From an uncultured Bacilli bacterium (GTDB lineage Bacteria; Bacillota_I; Bacilli_A; RF39; UBA660), in contig CANROY010000039.1 in the NCBI GenBank assembly GCA_947632355.1, forward strand, positions 1-10,343: a DNA stretch of 10,343 bases. The letters are read 5' to 3'. Each line of letters starts with the position of its first letter. Within the stretch, counting starts at the first letter, position 1. Below the pieces are notes generated by a model that worked only from the letters and a program-made list of their open reading frames with translations, was not told the DNA's origin and searched no databases. The position numbers and the translations under genes are program-made. Shown piece after piece: positions 6,110-10,343 of the stretch.

Positions 6110-6350
6110 AAAACATTTTATCAATATTTTTAGGAACTTTATCCTGAACGATAGTACTAATAATTTTATCTTCCTGTTCTTTTGATACTTGTCTACCCGT
6201 CATCGTACTTAAAGTAGAAATTACTTCTCGTAATGTTGCTTCATCTTTCATATTGCCTGCTTGTAGTTTTTTAGCAAGACTTACAATGGTGTCTTTATTT
6301 ACTTTGGTTTTCTTCTCCACTTTCTTAAAGAAATCCTCTTTCAATTCCAC
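6108..6350 (-). CDS. spoVIF: SpoVIF-family sporulation protein
   Basis: This small protein of about 80 aa matches the SpoVIF (YjcC) family: FFKKVEKKTKVNKDTIVSLAKKLQ, then the conserved DEATLREVI region, and VSKEQEDKI near the C terminus. In B. subtilis SpoVIF acts in the mother cell late in sporulation and is needed for coat assembly and resistance. There is no membrane segment. The start is uncertain: GTG at 6359 has no ribosome site, while GTG at 6350 lies 5 nt after AGGTGA, the same site used by the pilin gene here, and is preferred. The gene follows the 73-aa XRE gene on the same strand with no terminator between, so it may be cotranscribed with it. It also has a sigma-K-like element of its own just upstream. 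Its separation from other coat genes and its pairing with XRE regulators are unusual. Confidence 0.85.
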   Translation of the reverse strand: MELKEDFFKKVEKKTKVNKDTIVSLAKKLQAGNMKDEATLREVISTLSTMTGRQVSKEQEDKIISTIVQDKVPKNIDKMF

Positions 6351-6380
6351 TTTTATCACCTATTGTAATATATGATAAAA
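6351..6380 (-). repeat. 8-bp inverted repeat over the spoVIF start region
   Basis: TTTTATCA (6351-6358) and TGATAAAA (6373-6380) are perfect inverted copies 14 nt apart. In mRNA that begins upstream (read-through from the XRE gene) this would fold and hide the AGGTGA ribosome site. No T-tract follows, so it is not a terminator. Its left arm overlaps the sigma-K-like -10 region. Confidence 0.5.
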
Positions 6381-6391
6381 CTTTCTTACGT
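6366..6391 (-). promoter_or_regulatory. Sigma-K-like promoter before spoVIF
   Basis: CATATATTA (6374-6366) fits the sigma-K -10 pattern CATAnnnTA. AC lies 15 nt upstream (6391-6390), close to the usual spacing of the minimal -35 AC. It overlaps the end of the XRE gene. B. subtilis spoVIF is known to be sigma-K dependent. The motif is short and AT-rich, and the predicted start would be very close to the ribosome site, so support is moderate. Confidence 0.4.
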
Positions 6392-6607
6392 TTCCTCCTT
6401 ATATTCTTCATAAAACACATCATCTGGTTTTAAATGAAAAATAGAAGCAATTTTTTTGGCCATTATGTAAGAAAGGCGTCTATTTTTATGTTCAAGTTGC
6501 CAATAGTAGGCTTTACTAATTTTCAACATATGCGCCATATCTTCATAACTAAATCCTTTTTGTTCACGTAAACTCTTTAATTTGCATTCCTTATTTGTTG
6601 TTTTCAT
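6386..6607 (-). CDS. Small XRE-family HTH regulator (73 aa)
   Basis: A single XRE helix-turn-helix protein: FSYEDMAHMLKISKAYYWQLEHKNRRL is the DNA-binding core at about 19-45, and AKKIASIFHLKPDDVFYEE closes the fold. A short acidic tail (EEYKEET) distinguishes it from its 66-aa paralogue. The ATG has GGAGG 5 nt upstream. A strong sigma-A promoter lies about 20 nt before the start. It is divergent from the 85-aa XRE gene, with repeated operator-like words between the two promoters, and spoVIF follows after a 35-nt gap. A phage-like switch or autoregulated pair is the simplest reading, but nothing else here is phage. Confidence 0.9.
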   Translation of the reverse strand: MKTTNKECKLKSLREQKGFSYEDMAHMLKISKAYYWQLEHKNRRLSYIMAKKIASIFHLKPDDVFYEEYKEET

Positions 6608-6628
6608 AATTTCCTCCGAATGATATTA

Positions 6629-6657
6629 ATCATACCTTAAATTTAAGCAATTGTCAA
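6629..6657 (-). promoter_or_regulatory. Sigma-A promoter of the 73-aa XRE gene (and spoVIF)
   Basis: TTGACA (6657-6652), a 17-nt spacer and TATGAT (6634-6629): 11 of 12 consensus bases. The -35 elements of this and the opposite promoter lie back to back, 22 nt apart. Confidence 0.88.
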
Positions 6658-6659
6658 TT

Positions 6660-6698
6660 TTTGTGTAGTGATCGTGTAGTGGACTTGTTTTACACAAA
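6660..6698. promoter_or_regulatory. Operator-like repeats between divergent XRE promoters
   Basis: GTGTAGTG occurs twice (6663-6670 and 6674-6681), with an 11-bp pitch, about one helical turn. A partial third copy GTGTAGT is at 6722-6728, next to the start of the 85-aa gene. In addition TTTGTGTA (6660-6667) and TACACAAA (6691-6698) form an 8-bp inverted repeat. Together they fill the space between the two -35 boxes and cover the plus-strand one, where a regulator could block both promoters. Confidence 0.6.
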
Positions 6699-6708
6699 TC
6701 TTTATATT
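6680..6708 (+). promoter_or_regulatory. Sigma-A promoter of the 85-aa XRE gene
   Basis: TGGACT (6680-6685), a 17-nt spacer and TATATT (6703-6708): 9 of 12 consensus bases. The leader is short and ends in AAAGGAG. Confidence 0.65.
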
Positions 6709-6728
6709 AATAGCAAAAGGAGTGTAGT

Positions 6729-6986
6729 ATGAAAATTCAAACAATCGTTGGGAATAATTTAAAATATTTTCGATACCAATCCCATTTATCCCAAGAAAAA
6801 TTCTATGGACAATTTGGTATGAATTATCGTTATTTAGCAAGTGTAGAACGTGGAGAAATTAACGTATCGATTGAATTTTTAAATCATTTAGCCAAAGTTC
6901 TTAACGTGGACATACGTGAATTTTTTAATCCTGATAAAACAAGGTGGAAGTTTAAGAAAAGAATTGATGAAAAAGGAAAAAATTAG
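6729..6986 (+). CDS. XRE-family HTH regulator (85 aa)
   Basis: A single XRE domain at about 6-66: NNLKYFRYQSHLSQEKFYGQFGMNYRYLASVERGE contains helices 1-3, and the closing helix is LNHLAKVLNVDIREFF. The tail from residue 67 is basic (RWKFKKR). It belongs to a different branch from the two small regulators nearby, closer to the C-protein or SinR-like style with SVERG after the recognition helix. ATG start with AAAGGAG 6 nt upstream. It is divergent from the 73-aa XRE gene and followed by a terminator whose loop contains its stop. No restriction or methylase gene is near, so a controller-protein role is not supported. Confidence 0.9.
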   Translation: MKIQTIVGNNLKYFRYQSHLSQEKFYGQFGMNYRYLASVERGEINVSIEFLNHLAKVLNVDIREFFNPDKTRWKFKKRIDEKGKN

Positions 6987-7003
6987 TTTTTATTCCTTTT
7001 TTT
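6970..7003 (+). terminator. Terminator around the 85-aa XRE stop codon
   Basis: AAAAAGGAA (6970-6978) pairs with TTCCTTTTT (6993-7001), a 9-bp stem with a 14-nt loop that contains the TAG stop (6984-6986). The T-run continues to 7003. It lies just before the transporter promoter. Confidence 0.85.
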
Positions 7004-7015
7004 ATTGATTTTTAA

Positions 7016-7021
7016 TATAAT
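7016..7021 (+). promoter_or_regulatory. Probable -10 box of the transporter gene
   Basis: TATAAT 18 nt before the ATG. The 17-nt-upstream hexamer is TTCCTT, part of the preceding terminator stem and a poor -35, and there is no TG extension. The predicted leader is only about 10-12 nt, with AGGAGG. Confidence 0.5.
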
Positions 7022-7039
7022 GAAGATAGGAGGAAAAGA

Positions 7040-8281
7040 ATGAAGAAAGTTTTAAAAAATTACAAAGGAACTTTAGTATTGTTAGCATCGATTGTCATTG
7101 GAGCCATATTCGGTTTTATTTTCAAAGAAAAAGTTCTAGTTGTAAAACCACTTGGTACGATTTTTATTAATTTGTTATTTGTTGTCATTGTACCATTGAT
7201 TTTTTTAAATCTTGCAGATGCTATGATTCGGATGAAAAGTCCTAAACGTTTAGGGAAAATTATGAGCCGCATTGTTCTTACTTTTATTTTAATGTCTATT
7301 GTTGCTGCTCTTTTAGGCATTTTAGTTACCCACTTTGTTCCTTTAGTAGAATCAAATGCAACTGAAAATGTGTTAGGACTTATGGAACAAGAAGCAACGT
7401 TAGATACAAATGTATCGTTATTAGAAAGAACGGCGAATTTACTGACAGTGAGTGATTTTTCTAATTTACTTAGTAAAGACAATATTATTGCTCTACTCTT
7501 ATTTTCCATTCTATTTGGTCTTGCGGTTCGTAAAAGTGGTGAAAAAGCAAGTATTGTTGCAAACACCATTCATAGTTTAAATGAAGTGGTTTTAAATTTG
7601 GTTAATCTCATTATGTATTATGCTCCAATTGGATTAGGTTGCTATTTTGCTACTTTTATTGGAACCTATGGTAGTAGTATTGCATTTGGATTCTTAAAAA
7701 CGTTTATGATTTATACCCTTTTATGTCTATTTGTGTATGTTGTTATTTATTCCTTTTACGCTTTTCTAAGTGGAGGAAAAAAAGGAATCATTTCCTATTG
7801 GAAACATATTTTAACACCGACCGTTACAGCTCTTGCTACTTGTTCTTCTGCAGCGTGTATTCCTGTTAATATTAAATCAACAAAAGAAATGGGTATAGCA
7901 AGTGACATTGCAGAAGCAACCATTCCTATGGGAACAAGTTTTCATAAAGATGGTTCTGTCATTGGTAGTGTATTTAAAGTGATGTTCTTAGTCTATTTAT
8001 TTCAAACGAGTCCTAGTATTACGACTATTCTAGCGGTTTCTTTACTTGCTACTCTTTTGGTTACTGCTGTACCAATTGGAGGAGGAACCATTTCTGAAAT
8101 GTTTATTTTAAGTTTTATGGGATTTCCTGCTGCTGCATTACCAATTCTTACGATTATTGCGACTATCATTGATGCTCCTGCAACCGTTTTAAATGTTGTC
8201 GGAGATACCGCCTCTTCTATGCTAGTGGGGCGAATGGTAGATGGTAAACAATTTCTAAGCAAACAAAAAGAAGGCAACTAG
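7040..8281 (+). CDS. DAACS-family amino acid/cation symporter, substrate unknown
   Basis: A secondary transporter of the dicarboxylate/amino acid:cation symporter family (GltPh/GltP/SstT fold), in the cytoplasmic membrane. The 413 aa show the early helices, the Ser-rich HP1 tip ATCSSAACIPV (266-276), the TM7 motif position occupied by HKDGS (302-306, where glutamate carriers have NMDGT), the Gly-rich HP2 region PIGGGT (about 345-350) and the TM8 motif DAPATVLNVVGD (378-389). Aligned to GltPh, Asp378, Thr382, Asn385 and Asp389 keep the amino-group and cation ligands, but the Arg that binds the side-chain carboxylate (Arg397 in GltPh) is Ala381. An acidic substrate is therefore unlikely; a neutral amino acid or other small molecule is the better guess. 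ATG with AGGAGG 6 nt upstream. It ends in a 4-bp overlap with der. Confidence 0.93.
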   Translation: MKKVLKNYKGTLVLLASIVIGAIFGFIFKEKVLVVKPLGTIFINLLFVVIVPLIFLNLADAMIRMKSPKRLGKIMSRIVLTFILMSIVAALLGILVTHFVPLVESNATENVLGLMEQEATLDTNVSLLERTANLLTVSDFSNLLSKDNIIALLLFSILFGLAVRKSGEKASIVANTIHSLNEVVLNLVNLIMYYAPIGLGCYFATFIGTYGSSIAFGFLKTFMIYTLLCLFVYVVIYSFYAFLSGGKKGIISYWKHILTPTVTALATCSSAACIPVNIKSTKEMGIASDIAEATIPMGTSFHKDGSVIGSVFKVMFLVYLFQTSPSITTILAVSLLATLLVTAVPIGGGTISEMFILSFMGFPAAALPILTIIATIIDAPATVLNVVGDTASSMLVGRMVDGKQFLSKQKEGN

Positions 8282-8292
8282 TCTTCTTTTTT
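8265..8292. terminator. Bidirectional terminator holding both stop codons
   Basis: AAAAAGAAG (8265-8273) pairs with CTTCTTTTT (8283-8291), 9 bp with a 9-nt loop GCAACTAGT. The loop contains CTAG (8278-8281), which supplies the TAG stop of the transporter on one strand and the TAG stop of der on the other. T-runs follow on both strands. Confidence 0.88.
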
Positions 8293-9582
8293 ATTTTTAA
8301 ATTGTAATAAAATTGGCGTTCCCATTAAATCAAAATTTTCTCTTATCTTATTTTCTAAGTAACGTTCATAACTAAAATGGACTAATCCTTTATTATTAAC
8401 ATGAAATGTAAACTTAGGAGGATGACTATCCGTTTGACTTGCAAAATAAATTTTTAAACGTTTTCCTTTATAAGAAGGAGGTTCGTGCATCGTAACGGCA
8501 TCCACAATCACGTTATTTAAATCACTCGTTTTAATTTCTTTACGATTATTTTCATAAGCACCAAGGATTGCAGGCATTAGGGTATGCATTCTCTTTTTCG
8601 TTTTGGCAGATAAGAAAACCACAAAAGCATAAGGAGCAAACATAAAATGAGACTCTATATTTTTCTTCCATGTTTTAATTTCTTGGTCGGGATTTTCAAT
8701 CGTATCCCACTTATTTACAGCAATTACGATGCCCTTACCGGCTTCAATCGCATAGGATAAAATATGTTTATCGTGTTCAATGATTCCTTCTTCGGCGTTA
8801 ATGACTAATACACAAACATCACTTCGATCAATAGCTTTTAGACTACGCACCAAACTATATTTTTCAATATTTTCATAAATACGTCCCTTTTTACGCATTC
8901 CGGCGGTGTCAATCGCAACCACTTCTTCTCCGTTATACATAAATGCCGTATCGGTAGCATCACGCGTTGTTCCGGCAATGTCACTTACAATAACTCTTTC
9001 TTCGTTTAATAAAGCGTTAATAAGACTACTTTTCCCCACATTTGGTCTTCCAATAAAACAAAATTTAACTCTTGTATCTTCTACTTCTTCAACTTCATGA
9101 AAATCACTAGCTATTTCTTCTAAAAGAAGATCAAACCCAATATTGTGTGTAGCACTAATCGGCAAAACAATAGGAAACCCTAATTCATAGTAATTGTAAA
9201 CATTTTCACTACGTTTTTCATTGTCCATTTTATTGACAGCTACAATAATTTTTTTGTTTGTTTTTAAAAGCATATCTCTTATTTTCATATCACTACTACT
9301 AATTTCTTCTTTACCATCAACAACAAAAACGATTACGTCTGCTTCTTCAATCGCAAGAGTTGCTTGCATCAAAATATCTTTGTTCCAATTATCGTTTCCA
9401 TCTTCAATACCACCTGTATCGATTAGTAAAAATGTTTTATTTTGATAATGAACATCCCCATAAATACGATCTCTTGTAACCCCAGGGGTATCTAAAACAA
9501 TCGATTTATTTTCTTTAATTAAACGATTAAAAATAGTCGATTTTCCGACATTTGGTTTTCCAATTAAACAAACCGTGTGCAT
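8278..9582 (-). CDS. der: GTPase Der (EngA), 50S ribosome assembly
   Basis: Der is an essential double GTPase that acts in late assembly of the large ribosomal subunit. The 434-aa product has two GTPase domains in tandem. G-domain 1 has GKPNVGKST (about 8-16), DTPGVTRD and NKMD. G-domain 2 has GRPNVGKSS (about 180), a DTAGMRKK switch and NKWD. A C-terminal KH-like domain follows, with KRLKIYFASQTDSHPPKF. Length is the same as in Bacillus within a few residues. The start is the ATG at 9582 (MHTVCLIG), with AAGGGG upstream; a TTG at 9600 lies before that site. It has its own promoter inside the end of the pilin gene. In B. subtilis gpsA lies between der and spoIVA; here that space is filled by the accessory block. 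Confidence 0.98.
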   Translation of the reverse strand: MHTVCLIGKPNVGKSTIFNRLIKENKSIVLDTPGVTRDRIYGDVHYQNKTFLLIDTGGIEDGNDNWNKDILMQATLAIEEADVIVFVVDGKEEISSSDMKIRDMLLKTNKKIIVAVNKMDNEKRSENVYNYYELGFPIVLPISATHNIGFDLLLEEIASDFHEVEEVEDTRVKFCFIGRPNVGKSSLINALLNEERVIVSDIAGTTRDATDTAFMYNGEEVVAIDTAGMRKKGRIYENIEKYSLVRSLKAIDRSDVCVLVINAEEGIIEHDKHILSYAIEAGKGIVIAVNKWDTIENPDQEIKTWKKNIESHFMFAPYAFVVFLSAKTKKRMHTLMPAILGAYENNRKEIKTSDLNNVIVDAVTMHEPPSYKGKRLKIYFASQTDSHPPKFTFHVNNKGLVHFSYERYLENKIRENFDLMGTPILLQFKNKKED

Positions 9583-9612
9583 AAAAACACCCCTTTCCAA
9601 AAGTTATGACCT

Positions 9613-9641
9613 ATCTTACCATATTTTTCTACTTCTCACAA
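9613..9641 (-). promoter_or_regulatory. Sigma-A promoter of der
   Basis: TTGTGA (9641-9636), a 17-nt spacer and TAAGAT (9618-9613) with extended TG (TGGTAAGAT). The -35 lies inside the last codons of the pilin gene. No hairpin terminator is seen after the pilin stop, so read-through into der is also possible. Confidence 0.7.
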
Positions 9642-10033
9642 GTTGTATTTACTTCCTCTGGAAAATGTACATAAATACGGTTGTATTTTACATAAACAAT
9701 AAATGAAAAATCATCCATGCTTTTATTATCACGAGGGTCTACTATATACGGCTCTGCATTATTATCTTTTTTTAAATCTCCACTTTCAACTAAAGTTTTA
9801 ACAGTTATCGTTTTACTTGGATATTGACTATCGTATTTGTCAATAAAACTATCTTTTCGATCCTCTCCATATAATTTTGCTGCTGTTTCAATTGAATCAA
9901 TTTTACTACAATACATATTTACTTTTAATTTATTAGAAATAGATATAGTACTTGGAACAGCAATAGCAATTAAAATAGCAAGTACAACTATGACAGCTAG
10001 TAATTCAACTAACGTAAATCCTTTATTATTCAC
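9629..10033 (-). CDS. Type IV pilin-like / pseudopilin protein
   Basis: The N terminus MNNKGFTLVELLAVIVVLAIL is a class III prepilin leader: a 5-residue basic leader, cleavage before Phe6 by a prepilin peptidase, methylation of the new N terminus, and Glu5 of the mature protein (Glu10). The hydrophobic helix runs to about 26. The globular part has two Cys (42 and 132) that could form one disulfide joining helix and tail, and a strand-rich end (SFIVYVKYNRIYVHF). At 134 aa it is in the range of ComGC-like and type II pseudopilins. No pilus ATPase, membrane platform or peptidase gene is adjacent, so it depends on machinery elsewhere. The GTG start lies 6 nt after AGGTGA. Whether it serves competence, secretion or a surface fibre cannot be told. 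Confidence 0.88.
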   Translation of the reverse strand: MNNKGFTLVELLAVIVVLAILIAIAVPSTISISNKLKVNMYCSKIDSIETAAKLYGEDRKDSFIDKYDSQYPSKTITVKTLVESGDLKKDNNAEPYIVDPRDNKSMDDFSFIVYVKYNRIYVHFPEEVNTTCEK

Positions 10034-10051
10034 AATAAATCACCTATTTTT

Positions 10052-10060
10052 AGTATAACA
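10052..10060 (-). promoter_or_regulatory. Extended -10 promoter of the pilin gene
   Basis: TGTTATACT on the minus strand, an extended -10 with 5 of 6 hexamer bases. The -35 region at 17 nt is poor. A perfect TTGACA at 10104-10099 lies too far upstream for this -10 and is 20 nt from an alternative TATATT, so it may be chance or a second weak start. Confidence 0.6.
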
Positions 10061-10115
10061 CGAAAATAAATGAATATAGTTTAAGTTTTTCATTCTACTG
10101 TCAAATAGATGCAAG

Positions 10116-10140
10116 AAAAAAGAAGAATTAATTTTCTTCT
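10116..10140 (-). terminator. Terminator around the stop of the Rpn-like gene
   Basis: On the minus strand AGAAGAA (10140-10134) pairs with TTCTTCT (10127-10121), with a 6-nt loop AATTAA that includes the TAA stop (10130-10128). A T-run continues to 10116. Confidence 0.88.
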
Positions 10141-10343
10141 TTCAAAAGATTTATTTCTTCTAGAGATAATCCTGTTGAGTCTGCTATTTGTTCATTAGTT
10201 AAAACATTTAACTTTAGTAATTTCTTCGCAGTAGAAATTTTAGCATTATGTTCGCCTTCACCAATCCCTGTTTCTTTTGCACTCTCTAGTTGTTGACGAT
10301 GCTTCTCTTCGATATCATAGTACCCTGCAAATTCTGGATCTTT
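10128..10343 (-). CDS. C-terminal tail of an Rpn/PD-(D/E)XK transposase-type protein (partial)
   Basis: An open frame with no start enters from the right edge and ends at TAA, giving the last 71 residues. The sequence runs KDPEFAGYYDIEEKHRQQ, then a charged Gly-Glu stretch (KETGIGEGEHNAKIS), then AKKLLKLNVLTNEQIADSTG and LSLEEINLLKEEN. This order (charged linker with G-x-G-E repeats, then a small helical module ending in an HTH-like LTNEQIADSTGLSLEEI) is typical of the C-terminal tail of Rpn-family recombination-promoting nucleases and PD-(D/E)XK family transposases. The catalytic N terminus lies outside the window, so whether it is intact cannot be seen. Such genes are common multicopy accessory genes in gut Firmicutes. 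Confidence 0.75.
   Translation of the reverse strand, partial: KDPEFAGYYDIEEKHRQQLESAKETGIGEGEHNAKISTAKKLLKLNVLTNEQIADSTGLSLEEINLLKEEN

Noticed and set aside
6643..6840. 65-aa minus-strand frame across the XRE divergent gap
   Set aside because: It covers the two promoters, the operator-like repeats and the start of the 85-aa gene, and shows no recognisable domain.
5345..6986. Prophage or restriction-modification controller origin of the XRE cluster
   Set aside because: No integrase, structural, methylase or nuclease gene and no attachment-like flanking repeats are present; kept only as a distant possibility.
7060..8277. Minus-strand frames opposite the transporter (7060-7569, 8002-8277)
   Set aside because: Shadows of a conserved membrane protein; their sequences show no known motif.
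8906..10058. Plus-strand frames opposite der and the pilin (8906-9100, 9221-9445, 9837-10058)
   Set aside because: Antisense shadows of real genes without supporting signals.

Overview
The window comes from an AT-rich, endospore-forming Firmicute of the Bacilli/Mycoplasmatota side. The evidence is a full-length spoIVA, a SpoVIF-family gene, HU, Der with the der...spoIVA-hbs order known from Bacillus, strong Shine-Dalgarno sites, and standard code use (TGG for Trp, no in-frame TGA). I cannot place it to genus; the style fits an uncultured gut Bacilli lineage (inference).

Layout. Positions 1-82 hold an 8-bp T-rich tandem repeat and a possible terminator. Positions 83-1940 (minus) are cdsA-rseP, a two-gene membrane unit with its own sigma-A promoter. 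Positions 2112-2384 (minus) are hbs (HU) and 2571-4049 (minus) are spoIVA, each with its own terminator. Positions 4127-8281 are an accessory block between the conserved spoIVA and der: a small Cys-rich membrane protein, a WG-repeat-like protein, four XRE-type regulators in two divergent pairs, a spoVIF homologue behind one of them, and a DAACS-family transporter. Positions 8278-9582 (minus) are der, converging on the transporter so tightly that both stop codons share one CTAG. Positions 9629-10033 (minus) are a lone type IV pilin-like protein, and 10128-10343 (minus) are the C-terminal tail of an Rpn/PD-(D/E)XK transposase-type protein running off the window.

How it works together. Conserved functions are ribosome assembly (Der), nucleoid packing (HU), spore-coat basement layer (SpoIVA), CDP-diacylglycerol synthesis (CdsA) and intramembrane proteolysis (RseP). 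The accessory block looks regulatory: two face-to-face XRE pairs with promoter architecture like small switches, one of which can read into a sporulation gene. Transcription units are very short, nearly every gene having its own promoter and terminator. Several terminators are folded around the stop codon itself, and an extended -10 element, TGCTATAAT, recurs in front of three neighbouring genes.

There are no tRNA, rRNA, CRISPR or complete mobile elements, and no gene-free stretch over 300 bases. Several starts were moved to internal ATG/GTG codons with better ribosome binding sites.
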